A DNA stretch of 64,000 nt from Thalassolituus maritimus. GTDB lineage: Bacteria > Pseudomonadota > Gammaproteobacteria > Pseudomonadales > Oceanobacteraceae. The translations under genes and the position numbers were made by a program. Below the pieces are notes generated by a model. The model had not been told where the DNA came from. It ran no database searches and saw nothing but the letters and a program-made list of their open reading frames with translations. The stretch spans positions 158,662 through 222,661 of the forward strand of contig CAJWBH010000003.1 in assembly GCA_913019975.1 (NCBI GenBank). The letters are read 5' to 3'. Shown here piece after piece: positions 8,685 through 18,907 of this stretch. Position 1 is the first letter of the stretch. Every line of letters starts with the position of its first letter.

Positions 8685-8734
8685 AGCCGCTACAATATGA
8701 CCCCACTTTTTCAGAGCCACCGAAACGAATTGTC

Positions 8735-10846
8735 ATGACCGATCAGAACGCTCGCAAAATACTAGTTACCAGTGCCCTGCCCTACGCAAACGGCTCCATT
8801 CACCTTGGCCACCTGCTGGAATACATTCAGACAGACATCTGGGTCCGCTTCCAGAAAGCGCGCGGACACATGTGTACCTATGTCTGTGCGGATGACGCCC
8901 ACGGCACAGCCATCATGCTGCGTGCTGAGAAAGAAGGCATCAGCCCTGAAGAGCAGATTGCCCGCGTTAAAGCCGAGCACGAAACCGATTTTGCCGACTT
9001 CCAGATCGCGTTCGATAATTTTCACAGCACTCATAGTGAAGAAAACCGGGAACTGTCTGCGACTATCTACAAAGCATGCCGCGACAAAGGCCATATCGCT
9101 ACCCGCAACATCAAACAGCTTTATGATCCCGTTAAAGAGCTGTTTCTGGCAGATCGCTACATCAAGGGTAACTGCCCTAAGTGCGATGCCGAAGATCAAT
9201 ATGGCGACAACTGTGAGGTGTGCGGCGCGACTTACACCCCAGCCGAACTGAAGAAGCCATACTCTGTTATCTCAGGTGCTACCCCAGTAGAAAAAGAGTC
9301 CGAGCACTTCTTCTTTAAACTGCCGGATTTTCAGGACTTTCTGAAAGAATGGACACGTTCTGGCACCTTACAGGACGAAGTCGCTAACAAGCTGTCAGAG
9401 TGGCTGGACTCGGGGCTGCAGGAATGGGATATCTCCCGTGATGCACCTTACTTTGGTTTTGAGATTCCAGATGCACCAGGCAAGTACTTTTATGTCTGGC
9501 TTGATGCCCCAATCGGCTATATGGCGAGCTTCAAAAACCTGTGTGATCGCCGCGAGGATCTGAGCTTCGATGATTACTGGAAGCCGGATTCCGATGCCGA
9601 GGTTTATCACTTTATCGGTAAAGACATCATTAACTTCCACGCGCTGTTCTGGCCATCCATGCTGTCAGCTGCAGACTTCCGTACCCCAACCGCCGTCAAC
9701 GCTCACGGATTTGTGACTGTTAATGGTGCCAAGATGTCTAAGTCACGTGGCACCTTTATCAAGGCACGTACGTACCTTAACCACCTGAATCCAACGTATC
9801 TGCGCTACTACTTTGCCGCTAAGCTGGGTAGCAGCGTCGATGACTTCGATCTCAACCTCGAAGACTTCGTCCAGCGCGTTAATTCCGACCTGGTGAACAA
9901 GCTGATCAACATTGCCAGCCGCACCGCGAACTTCATCAAGAAGTCCGGTGGCGTACTCAGTGAGAACTGTGCTGAGGAAGCCATGGTGAATGACTTCATT
10001 AACGCCGGCGACCAGATCGCAGAATTGTATGAGAAGCGCGAATTCAGCCGCGCCATGAAAGAAATCATGACACTCGCTGATCGTGCCAACGAATACATTC
10101 AGGCAAAAGCGCCATGGGCCATGTCGAAAGAAGAAGGCCGCGAACAGGAAGTACTGGAAGTCTGCTCTGTTGCGGTGAACCTTTTCCGTCAGCTGATGAC
10201 CTACCTTTCACCAGTGCTGCCTGAACTTGCTGATAAAACCGCAGCCTTCCTCAACCTTGAATCACTGGGTTGGGAAGATCGCCGCAGCATCCTGACTGGC
10301 CATGCGATTAATAAGTTCAAGCCTATGCTGGCTCGAGCTGAAATGGACAAGGTCACCGCCATTCTCGAAGAAACAAAAACCGAACTCGAAAAAGAGAACG
10401 GTGGCGCAGCGGCTGCAAAAAATCAGAAAGCCGACAAAAAAGCAGATAAGAAAGCTGAAAAGAAGGCCAAGAACAAAGGGCCAGAGCTCAGAGAAGATGG
10501 CAATGAAGTAATCGCTGACACTATCGAATTCCCGGACTTTGCCAAGGTCGATCTGCGAATCGCCCGAATTATCAAAGCCGACCACGTTGATGGTGCAGAC
10601 AAACTTCTGCAGCTGACTCTGGATATTGGCAATGGCGAAACCAGGAACGTATTCTCAGGTATTAAAGCGGCCTATAAGCCAGAAGACCTGGAAGGCAAAC
10701 TGACTGTAATGGTCGCGAACCTGGCTCCGCGTAAAATGAAGTTTGGTCTGTCAGAAGGCATGGTGCTTGCCGCCGGCCCTGGCGGCAGCGAAATCTACCT
10801 ACTTGAACCGCACGACGGCGCCCAACCGGGCATGAGGGTAATGTAA
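8735..10846 (+). CDS. metG: Methionine--tRNA ligase
   Basis: Charges tRNA-Met, including the initiator, with methionine; cytosolic class Ia synthetase, active as a dimer. The 703-residue form carries the HIGH-type motif HLGH (23-26), a zinc knuckle with two CxxC pairs (CPKC and CEVC, about 147-163), and the KMSKS loop near 333. A Lys/Ala-rich linker (about 555-585) leads to a C-terminal EMAP/Trbp111-like tRNA-binding domain (about 600-703), which provides dimerisation. All catalytic motifs are intact. No strong Shine-Dalgarno precedes the ATG. The stop codon overlaps the next start by one base (TAATG), coupling it to the Tim44-domain gene. Confidence 0.98.
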   Translation: MTDQNARKILVTSALPYANGSIHLGHLLEYIQTDIWVRFQKARGHMCTYVCADDAHGTAIMLRAEKEGISPEEQIARVKAEHETDFADFQIAFDNFHSTHSEENRELSATIYKACRDKGHIATRNIKQLYDPVKELFLADRYIKGNCPKCDAEDQYGDNCEVCGATYTPAELKKPYSVISGATPVEKESEHFFFKLPDFQDFLKEWTRSGTLQDEVANKLSEWLDSGLQEWDISRDAPYFGFEIPDAPGKYFYVWLDAPIGYMASFKNLCDRREDLSFDDYWKPDSDAEVYHFIGKDIINFHALFWPSMLSAADFRTPTAVNAHGFVTVNGAKMSKSRGTFIKARTYLNHLNPTYLRYYFAAKLGSSVDDFDLNLEDFVQRVNSDLVNKLINIASRTANFIKKSGGVLSENCAEEAMVNDFINAGDQIAELYEKREFSRAMKEIMTLADRANEYIQAKAPWAMSKEEGREQEVLEVCSVAVNLFRQLMTYLSPVLPELADKTAAFLNLESLGWEDRRSILTGHAINKFKPMLARAEMDKVTAILEETKTELEKENGGAAAAKNQKADKKADKKAEKKAKNKGPELREDGNEVIADTIEFPDFAKVDLRIARIIKADHVDGADKLLQLTLDIGNGETRNVFSGIKAAYKPEDLEGKLTVMVANLAPRKMKFGLSEGMVLAAGPGGSEIYLLEPHDGAQPGMRVM

Positions 10847-11667
10847 TGAAAGCATTAATCACGGTATTGTCGGCCATGCTGCTGACCTTAGGTGTAGTGA
10901 GTGAAGCTCACGCGAAACGGTTTGGTAGCGGCGGCTTTGGGAAAAGCTTCCCTACGCAGCAACGCAGCGCGCCGGCAAAGCAGTCAGACAAAACCTCAGG
11001 TAACACTCAGGCTGCCCCTTCCAAAGGCGGTATGATGGGTGGAATGATGGGCGGCCTGCTGGCCGGTGGCCTGTTCGCTTACCTGCTGGGCAGCGGCGCA
11101 TTCGAAGGCATTCAGATTATGGACATCCTTCTGCTGGGTCTTGCTGCGTTCGTCATCATTCGCCTTCTGCGTGGAGCCGGGCAAGCTCAGCAGCGCCAGG
11201 CAGCCGCCGCGGCGCACGGTCCGGCAACTCATCAGAGCTTTCAGTCAGCGAACGAGACTGCGAGTGCAACCGTGGCTCCTGATCAACCTATGTCGTTGCC
11301 TGCTGACTTTGATGCAGAAGCCTTCACACAAGGCGCACTGGAGCACTATCACCTTGTTCAACAAGCCTGGAACGACGGCAACCTCGACCTGATTCGTGAG
11401 TATGTTAGCCCTGAGCTGTACGATGCACTGGCCGCTCAACGCAACCGTCTGATGGTTCCGCCAAAGACGGAAATTCTGGACCTTAACGCAGAAATTGTGC
11501 GCGCTGATGAGACGCCAACCCACCGCGAAATCAGTGTTCTGTTCCGTGGCCGCTGCAAAGATGATCTGGAAAAATCTGAAGATGGTATCTTCGATGTATG
11601 GCATCTTGAACGCGACCTCCGTGACGACAATGCGCCCTGGTTGGTTGTCGGTATTGAAGCTGAGTAA
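10846..11667 (+). CDS. Tim44-like domain protein with signal peptide
   Basis: A 273-residue membrane protein. A signal sequence (1-23, ending SEAHA) is followed by a basic Ser/Gly/Lys linker, two adjacent hydrophobic segments (about 62-85 and 91-108, the first Gly/Met-rich), an Ala/Gln linker, and a C-terminal Tim44-like domain (about 150-273). That NTF2-like fold is shared with the mitochondrial import motor subunit and MRPL45. Bacterial members have no established role; a link to membrane-protein handling is only an inference from the domain. Translation is coupled to metG by a one-base overlap, and a strong terminator follows. Confidence 0.8.
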   Translation: MKALITVLSAMLLTLGVVSEAHAKRFGSGGFGKSFPTQQRSAPAKQSDKTSGNTQAAPSKGGMMGGMMGGLLAGGLFAYLLGSGAFEGIQIMDILLLGLAAFVIIRLLRGAGQAQQRQAAAAAHGPATHQSFQSANETASATVAPDQPMSLPADFDAEAFTQGALEHYHLVQQAWNDGNLDLIREYVSPELYDALAAQRNRLMVPPKTEILDLNAEIVRADETPTHREISVLFRGRCKDDLEKSEDGIFDVWHLERDLRDDNAPWLVVGIEAE

Positions 11668-11684
11668 TGCTTAGCTTCTCGCTT

Positions 11685-11713
11685 AAAAACGCCGGTTCGT
11701 CCGGCGTTTTTTT
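11685..11713 (+). terminator. Intrinsic terminator of metG/Tim44-domain operon
   Basis: AAAAACGCCGG (11685-11695), a 5-nt loop, then CCGGCGTTTTT running into more T. A textbook GC-rich stem with A-run and T-run, 18 nt after the stop codon at 11667. Confidence 0.95.
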
Positions 11714-11821
11714 ATACCACCAGAAAAGTCTGAACGCTGATTGCACACGCGAAAACGCCAGGCTGAAGCGCAGGAGATGACATTGCGTAGGACGATAAAT
11801 AGAGAGAAAAGGAATGAGGAA

Positions 11822-11850
11822 GAAAAAATAAGCCCGGTGGAACCGGGCTT
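11822..11850 (-). terminator. Intrinsic terminator for a leftward transcript
   Basis: AAGCCCGGT (11830-11838) pairs with ACCGGGCTT (11842-11850) across a GGA loop. Read leftward, the stem is followed by TATTTTTTC, so it stops minus-strand transcription. The only candidate is the PAP2 gene ending at 12002, which leaves an unusually long 3' leader of about 150 nt. Confidence 0.85.
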
Positions 11851-12001
11851 AAAAGTGGAGATAAAGATCCCTATGTCAGAACCTTTGTACTGATATTAGT
11901 CTGTAATACAAACGTTATACAGGTGTAATATAGCCAGATCAGTAACAATTCGCGCCAGTTCTTAAAAATGGCGGAATCAAATTCTTAATCTATTACGGCT
12001 T
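11851..12001. other. AT-rich intergenic stretch with an imperfect dyad
   Basis: With the segment 11714-11821 and the two terminators this makes a gap of 334 bp without a gene. The plus strand of 11770-11830 is purine-rich with several GGA triplets. An imperfect inverted repeat spans 11890-11942: CTGATATTA answers TAATAT and ATCAG, with inner GTAATAC/GTTATAC. I see no ORF with a ribosome site. The stretch most likely is the 3' untranslated region of the PAP2 transcript, or a small RNA ending at the leftward terminator. Confidence 0.4.
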
Positions 12002-12670
12002 TCAAATCGCTGGCTTGCTCTGTCTAAGAATCCACCAACCACACAGACGGAATGTGAAATAACAGACGTACCCAGCAAAGAGTGTATCACTCAGAAAGTG
12101 CCCCCCCTGAATGATACGTGTCGCACTTAAAACGACACCGGTAACCAGCCCGGCCCAGAACCACTTGCGACTGCTGAACAGCCAACCGAGCGTCATAAAC
12201 CAGAAGCCCATGGCAGCGTGGCCACTGACAAATGAATTACACCCTTTACTGCAGGTCTCGTTAATAACAAAAGCTGGTGTAAAGGTTTTGTGCCCATCAA
12301 ACTGCTCGACGTTCTTGGGGCGAGCGCGATCGAAGCCTTCCTTAAAGACACTATGAACCAGGATACCTGGCCCCGCGAGCAAGGTGACCAGCAAAAAAGT
12401 AAGTAATTTGCGATTTGCCTTATCTGGACCAAAGGAAAAGAATCCGGCAATCACAGAAAACAGCAGCACAGGTACCAGGAAATAAGGAATATAGCGGAAA
12501 ATGCCATAAATCGAGTCTGCCACGGCGCTATCACTGCCCCACCACTCGCCAGAAGCCGGGTCATAGAACCAGCTACTGACCGCCAGATCGATTTGCGGAA
12601 ACACGACAAACAGGATGGCGAGAAGAACAAAGCTGATCCAGTCAGCATGTACTTTTAAAATATTTAGCAT
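12002..12670 (-). CDS. PAP2-superfamily membrane phosphatase
   Basis: Membrane phosphatase of the type-2 phosphatidic acid phosphatase superfamily, which hydrolyses lipid phosphates such as PgpB, LpxE or undecaprenyl-diphosphate substrates on the periplasmic face. The 222 residues contain five to six hydrophobic helices and all three catalytic motifs: KEGFDRARP (about 107-115), SGHAAMGF (about 146-153), and SATRIIQGGHFLSD (about 180-193), the last with the nucleophilic His. ETCSKGC just before motif 2 contains two Cys that may form a periplasmic disulfide. The substrate is unresolved. It is separated by 4 bp from the DUF454 gene and probably shares its transcript. Confidence 0.9.
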   Translation of the reverse strand: MLNILKVHADWISFVLLAILFVVFPQIDLAVSSWFYDPASGEWWGSDSAVADSIYGIFRYIPYFLVPVLLFSVIAGFFSFGPDKANRKLLTFLLVTLLAGPGILVHSVFKEGFDRARPKNVEQFDGHKTFTPAFVINETCSKGCNSFVSGHAAMGFWFMTLGWLFSSRKWFWAGLVTGVVLSATRIIQGGHFLSDTLFAGYVCYFTFRLCGWWILRQSKPAI

Positions 12671-12674
12671 GGTA

Positions 12675-13112
12675 TTAACTCTTTTCGCTTGAAGCTTCTG
12701 GCACTACTTTCAGCGTTGGCAGCCGCAGAATATAAACCGTGACCCCCAACCCAATGGCCGGAAGAAGATAGTGCAACATAGGGCGCTCCAGAATAACAAA
12801 GGCGGTGAGCAGGAGCATGCTCCACATCAGCAACAAAGTGTATACCTTGGCTTTCAGTGGCATCCCCTTCCCATCCAGATAGTAAATGAGGTAACGCCCA
12901 AGTCTTGGGTGCTCAACCAGCCACTGATAAAACCGTGGAGAGGTACGCACAAAGCACGCAGCAGATAATAAGAGAAAGGGCGTTGTCGGAAGTACTGGCA
13001 GAAATATTCCGGCAAACCCAAGAGCGACACTCAGCCAGCCCACAGCCAACACCAGATGCCTGACGACAGGGTTGCGGATCACTTTTCTACGGGGTGTATG
13101 TTCACTGCTCAT
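12675..13112 (-). CDS. DUF454/YbaN family inner-membrane protein
   Basis: A 145-residue protein with a basic N-terminus, two hydrophobic hairpins and the DUF454 hallmark GFAGIFLPVLPTTPFLLLSA (about 37-56), followed by CFVRTSPRFYQWLVEHPRLG. E. coli YbaN belongs here. The biochemical role is unknown. It ends 4 bp before the PAP2 gene and starts 6 bp after the GlxA-type regulator, so the three form a compact leftward unit. That placement suggests, but does not show, a role connected with lipid or envelope metabolism. Confidence 0.85.
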   Translation of the reverse strand: MSSEHTPRRKVIRNPVVRHLVLAVGWLSVALGFAGIFLPVLPTTPFLLLSAACFVRTSPRFYQWLVEHPRLGRYLIYYLDGKGMPLKAKVYTLLLMWSMLLLTAFVILERPMLHYLLPAIGLGVTVYILRLPTLKVVPEASSEKS

Positions 13113-13118
13113 CAGTGG

Positions 13119-14099
13119 TTACAACCTACGGCTGAAACGGCGTCGATATTCGGTTGGCGTAAGACCCGTTTTAGAACGAAACAGACGCCGGAAGGAGCTG
13201 CCATCTTCGTAGCCCACTTCGTTCATTACGACATCAACCGTTCGCTCGGTTTCTTCCAGAAGTTTTCGTGCCGCCTCGATGCGCACTGTCTGAATATAGG
13301 CGTTAGGAGACATCGCCAAAGCGCTGTTGAAACGCCGGATAAGTGTTCGCTTGGACATACCAAACTGAGCCGCCAGCTCTTCGACAAGTACCTTTTCGGC
13401 GTAGTGGGTATCCAACCATTCCTGGATTTCGCTGATGCGGTCATCCTTGTGAGGCTTAGCGAGACGCATCAGCGAATAAGAAAGCTGACTATCGCGGCGG
13501 TAATCAAACACAAAAGCTTTTGCCGTCTGCATTGCCACTTCGTGATTTACGAAACGCTCAATCAGGTGCAACGTGAGGTCGAACCAGGCAAGCCCGCCCC
13601 CTGCACAGTAAATATCGCCATCCCGGGTAATTAACTGATCTGCCGCCAGTTCAACACTGGGATAGCGTTCTGCAAAGGTATCCCGATACCCCCAGTGCGT
13701 GGTTGCTTTGCGACCATTGAGCACACCAGATTCGGCCAGCAGAAAGTTTCCGGTGCAGTTACCACAGATCGTCCAACCCTTCGTATCTGCTTTGCGCAGA
13801 AGCTCCGTCAGTGCCTGCTCTTTCTTCAGTACGTCATTGATATGAACAGCAATGGTAGGAACGATCAGAATATCTGTGTGATCGATTTCAGCAAAACTCA
13901 TATGCGCCGAGATCTCGATGCCATTCACACAACGGACTGGCTGACCGTCCTCGGAGGCAATTCTTACGCTGAAATAACGCTCATGGGGTTCGCCCTGAAT
14001 AACATTCCACAGCACGCCACTAGATACCAGAAGGTCTGCAACACCTGCGATAGCAGATGACATGGCACCCGGAAAGGCTGTTATAACAACGTTATGCAT
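13119..14099 (-). CDS. GlxA family transcriptional regulator (DJ-1/PfpI plus AraC HTH)
   Basis: A 326-residue predicted transcription factor. The N-terminal DJ-1/PfpI-like amidotransferase fold (1-190) carries CGNCTGNFLLAESG near residue 98, in the nucleophile-elbow position, and GGGLAWFDLTLHLIER near 168. The C-terminal AraC/XylS double helix-turn-helix (about 225-326) shows EELAAQFGMSKRTLIRRF and the end motif GLTPTEYRRRF. Relatives sense small nitrogenous metabolites (for example GbdR and CdhR for betaine and carnitine); the ligand here is unknown. As first gene of a leftward trio it may control that unit or a distant regulon. Confidence 0.9.
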   Translation of the reverse strand: MHNVVITAFPGAMSSAIAGVADLLVSSGVLWNVIQGEPHERYFSVRIASEDGQPVRCVNGIEISAHMSFAEIDHTDILIVPTIAVHINDVLKKEQALTELLRKADTKGWTICGNCTGNFLLAESGVLNGRKATTHWGYRDTFAERYPSVELAADQLITRDGDIYCAGGGLAWFDLTLHLIERFVNHEVAMQTAKAFVFDYRRDSQLSYSLMRLAKPHKDDRISEIQEWLDTHYAEKVLVEELAAQFGMSKRTLIRRFNSALAMSPNAYIQTVRIEAARKLLEETERTVDVVMNEVGYEDGSSFRRLFRSKTGLTPTEYRRRFSRRL

Positions 14100-14158
14100 A
14101 TGACACGTTCCACACTAAGAGAGCTTATATTGCCTCCCTCAGCACGGATTAACAAGTG

Positions 14159-15661
14159 TCAGCCGCCGGGCTTACGGTAGGACTTTTTGAGTTGCTTGCG
14201 CGCTTTATCACGCTTAATCCGACGTTTATTGTCGGTGCGCTCTACGGCCTGGGCACGGCGCTTACTTGAATGTCGTACTTCTTTCTTCTTCTCAGAGAAC
14301 GGGTTATCACCCTGGCGGAATTCGAAGCGAATCGGCGTACCTGAAATATTGAGTACACGGCGGAACGTATTGGCAAGGTAACGTCGGTAATCTTCCGGAA
14401 GCTCATTCACCATAGTGCCATGCACGATAATACGCGGCGGGTTTGAGCCACCCTGGTGAGCGTATCTCAGTTTCGGGCGACGCCCTCTGATGATCGGTGG
14501 CTGGTGCGCCGCGATCGCATCTTCAAGAATACGGGTCAGCATGTTGGTCTGCCATTTCGCCATGGCCGACTCATAAGCCTGATCAACGGACTCGTACAAA
14601 TGGCCCACGCCTGTTCCGTGCAAGGCTGAGATAAAGTGCATATCGGCAAAGGTCAGGAAGTCGAAACGACGATCAATCTCGTCTTTTACACGCTGCTTGT
14701 CGTCTGCATCCATGCCATCCCATTTATTGATGGCGATGACCAGAGCGCGGCCTGAGTTCAGTACAAAACTCAGCATGTGCAGATCCTGCTCGACAATGCC
14801 CGTGCGTGCATCCAGTACGAGTATGCAGACGTTACAGTCCTGAATGGCCTGCAGGGTTTTAATAATCGAGAACTTTTCAGCAGCTTCGGAGATATTCTTA
14901 CGGCGACGGACACCCGCTGTATCGATCAGAGTATATTCCTGACCATGGCGTTCGTAGGGAATATAAATACTGTCTCGGGTCGTGCCGGCTTCGTCATAGA
15001 CGACCACCCGCTCCTCGCCAAGAAAGCGATTCACAAGTGTGGATTTACCAACATTCGGACGCCCGACTACGGCGATCTTAATACCTTTAATATCAAGCTC
15101 TTCGTGATGAACTTCTTCTTCACCCTCTTCGTAGTAGTAACCGGTCTCTTCCTGCTCGACTTTTTCTTCTTCGATTAATTCGTCCATGACGTAATCAATC
15201 AGCGCCGAAATGCCACGGTTATGTGCCGCAGCGATAGGCAGGGGTTCCCCCATACCCAGCTCGAAGAACTCACCCAGAACGATGTCGGGGTTTTTACCGT
15301 CGATTTTATTAGCAATCAGATAGGCTGCTTTGCCATTGCGACGCAGGTGATCTGCAATCATGCGATCGCCAGCAGTGATACCTGCGCCGACGTCGACCAG
15401 AAAGAATACGATGTCCGCTTCCTGAATAGCCTGAAAACTCTGGCCCGCCATTGCGGAATCGATCCCTTCTTCCTGTCCACTGATACCGCCGGTATCAATC
15501 ACAATAAAAGGATGATCACCCACTTTCCCTTCACCGTATTTACGGTCACGGGTAAGACCTGCGATTTCAGCCACCAGCGCGTCACGGCTTTTGGTCAACC
15601 GGTTGAAGAGCGTCGATTTACCAACATTCGGGCGTCCGACGAGAGCGATAACAGGTACCAT
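14159..15661 (-). CDS. der: Ribosome biogenesis GTPase Der (EngA)
   Basis: Essential GTPase with two tandem G domains that matures the 50S subunit. The 500 residues show the first P-loop [14 protein letters not shown] (8-21) with DTGGI and NKID, an acidic linker rich in Glu and Tyr (about 165-190), a second P-loop [14 protein letters not shown] (about 203-216) with DTAGVRRR and NKWD, and a KH-like C-terminal domain. The tail after about residue 455 is strongly basic ([14 protein letters not shown] and beyond), as in gammaproteobacterial homologues. It follows bamB, the normal order in the hisS-yfgM-bamB-der cluster. Confidence 0.98.
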   Translation of the reverse strand: MVPVIALVGRPNVGKSTLFNRLTKSRDALVAEIAGLTRDRKYGEGKVGDHPFIVIDTGGISGQEEGIDSAMAGQSFQAIQEADIVFFLVDVGAGITAGDRMIADHLRRNGKAAYLIANKIDGKNPDIVLGEFFELGMGEPLPIAAAHNRGISALIDYVMDELIEEEKVEQEETGYYYEEGEEEVHHEELDIKGIKIAVVGRPNVGKSTLVNRFLGEERVVVYDEAGTTRDSIYIPYERHGQEYTLIDTAGVRRRKNISEAAEKFSIIKTLQAIQDCNVCILVLDARTGIVEQDLHMLSFVLNSGRALVIAINKWDGMDADDKQRVKDEIDRRFDFLTFADMHFISALHGTGVGHLYESVDQAYESAMAKWQTNMLTRILEDAIAAHQPPIIRGRRPKLRYAHQGGSNPPRIIVHGTMVNELPEDYRRYLANTFRRVLNISGTPIRFEFRQGDNPFSEKKKEVRHSSKRRAQAVERTDNKRRIKRDKARKQLKKSYRKPGG

Positions 15662-15694
15662 GTCAGGAAACCTCAGATAAGAAAGTGGATGGCA

Positions 15695-16897
15695 TTAACG
15701 CAGTTCGATCAGCGCCAGATCGCCGGCATTGGTATACACCAGAAGGCCTTCGTCTGTGTCCAGCATATTGCTGCGGATACCAAAATCGCGGCCACGGGAG
15801 AGGCGCCAGTTAGTTGCCTCAGGCTGGTGCGGATAATTTATATGCAGAGGTCGCGGGCGAAGCATGATACGCCCTTCGATACCGCCATCAACCTGGCTGA
15901 TGAAGTGAACGTAACCTTCTTCATCGCCAACGGCCAGATAGGTCCCGGTAGCTGTTACCTGGCCAAGGCCACGTCCCATCAGTTCAGTCTGCAACCAGGC
16001 CTTAGCGCCCGTCATCATGTCATACGACTGGATACTGTCATCGTCGAGCGTCAGATAAACGCTGCCGAGTGCCAGTTCAGGGCTGGTGTAGGTTGAGCCT
16101 TCTTCCTGCCAGATGGTCTCCCCCATCTCGCTGACCGCTGCCACGTTGCCGTGGTACGCAGCCGCAAAAATAATGCGCCCGTCAGACACCGGAGACCCAT
16201 CAACATCGACCAGACGCTCAAGTTCAGAACGACCATCAGGTACACCGAGACGAATATCCCAGCGCGGAATACCAAGTACTTTATCGAGCGCGACCAGCTT
16301 GCCCGTCGCATATCCGGTAATCACCAGACGATCTGTAATTAACGGCGTACCTGTGCCCCGTACCGAAAGAACCGGCATACCCGCTTCGTAGGACCAGGCC
16401 TGAGCGCCATTATCACGCTCAAGCGCCGTAACGCGCCCATCAACCGTCTGGATAAATACCCGCTGATCGTCGGCAGCCGCCTGCGCCACAGCTTCACTTG
16501 GCAGCATAGCGCGCCACTGCTCTGACCCATCTTCTGCTGACAGAGCAACCAGAGTGCCTTCCCGCAGGCTGACAAATAACTGATTATCACTGAAAGAGAC
16601 ACCACCAAGAATTGGCTGTTCCAGGTCTTTCGTCCAGAGTCGGTCACCCGACGCCAGCTCAACTGCCGTTACCGTGCCACCGGTGTCCGCTGCGTACACG
16701 GTATCACCATCAACCGCTGCTTTGAGACGGGTGTAAGTAACCCCCGGCCCTTCACCAAGATTGATACGCCAGACAACATCCGGCTTTGCTTCGCCAGACA
16801 CATCAGGCAATACCCGATCATTGGTGGATGCACAGGCCGCCAGAGCCGCCGCACATGCAGTGATTAAAAGAGACTTAAACCAGTGGCGCAAATGCAT
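15695..16897 (-). CDS. bamB: Outer membrane protein assembly lipoprotein BamB
   Basis: Lipoprotein subunit of the BAM complex that helps insert beta-barrel proteins into the outer membrane. The 400 residues begin with a signal peptide ending in lipobox LAAC, Cys22 being the lipidation site. The rest is an eight-bladed PQQ-type beta-propeller with repeated YAADTGGTVTAVELASGDRLW-like blades (about 70 onward). The start ATG overlaps the yfgM stop by one base, so translation is coupled. Placement before der agrees with the assignment. Confidence 0.97.
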   Translation of the reverse strand: MHLRHWFKSLLITACAAALAACASTNDRVLPDVSGEAKPDVVWRINLGEGPGVTYTRLKAAVDGDTVYAADTGGTVTAVELASGDRLWTKDLEQPILGGVSFSDNQLFVSLREGTLVALSAEDGSEQWRAMLPSEAVAQAAADDQRVFIQTVDGRVTALERDNGAQAWSYEAGMPVLSVRGTGTPLITDRLVITGYATGKLVALDKVLGIPRWDIRLGVPDGRSELERLVDVDGSPVSDGRIIFAAAYHGNVAAVSEMGETIWQEEGSTYTSPELALGSVYLTLDDDSIQSYDMMTGAKAWLQTELMGRGLGQVTATGTYLAVGDEEGYVHFISQVDGGIEGRIMLRPRPLHINYPHQPEATNWRLSRGRDFGIRSNMLDTDEGLLVYTNAGDLALIELR

Positions 16898-17562
16898 CAG
16901 GCGTCCTCAGAGGAAGTAGTATCCGGTGTATTCAGGCTATCTATTTTGCGCTGCAGAATGCTGTTGTTCTGTCCCAACGCCTGTGCAGCATCCATAGCTC
17001 GCAGATAGGCATCACGCGCATTGGCCAGCTCGCCCTTACGGAACAGAGCGTCACCGCGCGCTTCTTCAATTTGTGGAGCAAAGGCTGGATCAGCTTTCTC
17101 TGGCAATGCTGCCAGAGCTTCATCCGCTTTACCCTGCTGTGTCAGCACAGCCGCCAGACGCGCTTGCGCGGCCAGCTTAACCGGCTCTGCATCGGCGTCG
17201 TTTACCAGCGCCTGAAGCTCAGCAGCCGCTGCTTCATAGTCACCATTTTCTGCGGCAATACGTGCAATAAAGAGACTGCCGAAATCAGAGTATGCAGTAT
17301 CACTGAAGTCTGTTTTCAGTTGTTCAGCAAGACGCTGCATATCGGCAGTTGCGTCGCTGTTTTCCTGAGCTGCCAGTTCAACCAGCTGAGTGTATACCGC
17401 AGAGGCCGCTTCACCGGTCGCCTGCTTGCTGTCCTGCCAGTAGTTCCAACCAACCACACCAGCGATAGCAACAGCAACCGTTGATACCAGACTGGTGCCG
17501 TTTTCTGACCACCACTTTTTGATGATCTCTGCCTGTTCTTCATCCGTTCTTAAATCGGTCAT
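16897..17562 (-). CDS. yfgM: YfgM family protein, SecYEG-associated TPR protein
   Basis: A 221-residue inner-membrane protein. A short cytosolic N-terminus (1-22) is followed by one transmembrane helix (about 24-42) and a periplasmic TPR-like domain of Ala-rich helix pairs. In E. coli YfgM binds the SecYEG translocon with PpiD and hands secreted proteins to periplasmic chaperones. It sits between hisS and bamB, its standard position, and its stop codon overlaps the bamB start. The Ala content and lack of motifs make the assignment depend partly on this context. Confidence 0.92.
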   Translation of the reverse strand: MTDLRTDEEQAEIIKKWWSENGTSLVSTVAVAIAGVVGWNYWQDSKQATGEAASAVYTQLVELAAQENSDATADMQRLAEQLKTDFSDTAYSDFGSLFIARIAAENGDYEAAAAELQALVNDADAEPVKLAAQARLAAVLTQQGKADEALAALPEKADPAFAPQIEEARGDALFRKGELANARDAYLRAMDAAQALGQNNSILQRKIDSLNTPDTTSSEDA

Positions 17563-17600
17563 TATCTCGTCTCCGACAAGCTATTTTTATTGTCTGTTAA

Positions 17601-18881
17601 TCAGCTCAGGTTATCTGTCAGCCACTGACCCAGTTCACTCTGGGCAATGGTTTGTTGTCCTGCTTCACCGCGAAGGTCTTTCACCGTCACCTGCTTTTCA
17701 GCGATCTCGGTTTCACCCAACAGCAGCGCAAACAATGCACCGCTCTTGTCTGCTTTCTTCATCTGACTCTTGAAGCTGCCACCGCCGCAGTGGGTCTGTA
17801 CCCGCAACCATGGCTGCTCAGCACGCAGGCTGTCTGCCAGCATCAGTGACGCAAGACTCGCACCTTCACCGACACCGCATACGTACAGATCCACAGTCTG
17901 CATCACTTCAGCAGGAATCACTTCGAGCGTTTCCAGCATCAATATCAGACGTTCAACACCCATGGCAAAACCCACCGCAGGTGTTGGCTTACCGCCCAGC
18001 TGCTCGACCAGCCCGTCGTAACGACCACCGGCACAGACAGTTCCCTGTGCACCCAGCTTATCCGTTACCCATTCAAAGACGGTTTTGCAGTAGTAATCCA
18101 GACCACGCACCAGGCGTTGGTTGATTTCGTACTTTACACCAGCGGCGTCGAGTACCGCACGCAGGGCGTCAAAATCCGAGCGGCTCTCATCGTCCAGATA
18201 GTCATGTAACTCTGGCGCATCAGCCAAGAGAGCCTGGGTCTCCGGGTTTTTACTATCGAGCACTCGCAGAGGGTTAGTCTCAAGACGACGCTGGCTGTCT
18301 TCATCCAGCTGGTCTTTACGCGCGCTGAGGTAATCAACCAGTGCATCGCGATAACGCGCACGCGCATCATTGCTACCCAGTGTGTTCAGTTGCAGCGTTA
18401 CCGAGTCAGCAAGACCCAGCTGCTCCCACAGACGCGCAGTCATCAGAATCAGTTCGGCGTCGATATCCGGTGTCGCAATTCCATAGGTCTCAACACCAAT
18501 CTGATAAAACTGGCGATAGCGGCCTTTTTGTGGACGCTCATGGCGGAACATGGGGCCTGTGTACCACAAGCGTTGCGTCTGATTGTACAGAAGACCGTGC
18601 TCTTCACACGCACGCACACAACTGGCCGTGCCTTCCGGACGCAGCGTCAGACTGTCGCCGTTACGGTCTTCAAAGGTGTACATTTCTTTTTCAACGATAT
18701 CGGTCACTTCACCGATAGAACGCTTGAACAGCGCCGTCTGCTCCAGCACCGGCATACGAATTTCGTCGTATCCATAACCAGCCAGTACATCTTTTACCGT
18801 GCCTTCAAGATACTGCCAGACCGGGCTCTGTGTTGGCAGTATGTCGTTCATACCGCGGATTGCCTGAATTTTCTTTGCCAT
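17601..18881 (-). CDS. hisS: Histidine--tRNA ligase
   Basis: Class II synthetase that charges tRNA-His; homodimer in the cytosol. The 426 residues contain the N-terminal [10 protein letters not shown], motif 2 with [20 protein letters not shown] (about 113-132), the histidine-binding [14 protein letters not shown] (about 257-270), motif 3 [10 protein letters not shown] (about 307-316) and a C-terminal anticodon-binding domain. Length and motifs are standard. It lies between ispG (26 bp upstream) and yfgM (38 bp downstream) in a conserved run. Confidence 0.98.
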   Translation of the reverse strand: MAKKIQAIRGMNDILPTQSPVWQYLEGTVKDVLAGYGYDEIRMPVLEQTALFKRSIGEVTDIVEKEMYTFEDRNGDSLTLRPEGTASCVRACEEHGLLYNQTQRLWYTGPMFRHERPQKGRYRQFYQIGVETYGIATPDIDAELILMTARLWEQLGLADSVTLQLNTLGSNDARARYRDALVDYLSARKDQLDEDSQRRLETNPLRVLDSKNPETQALLADAPELHDYLDDESRSDFDALRAVLDAAGVKYEINQRLVRGLDYYCKTVFEWVTDKLGAQGTVCAGGRYDGLVEQLGGKPTPAVGFAMGVERLILMLETLEVIPAEVMQTVDLYVCGVGEGASLASLMLADSLRAEQPWLRVQTHCGGGSFKSQMKKADKSGALFALLLGETEIAEKQVTVKDLRGEAGQQTIAQSELGQWLTDNLS

Positions 18882-18907
18882 GTTTAACTCTTTTTTGCCT
18901 GTTCCAG

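Noticed and set aside
11770-11850. Plus-strand GGA-rich stretch ending in a hairpin, considered as an RsmY/RsmZ-like small RNA
   Set aside because: GGA motifs are not displayed in stem-loops, and the T-run lies on the minus-strand side of the terminator, so a plus-strand small RNA would have no terminator.
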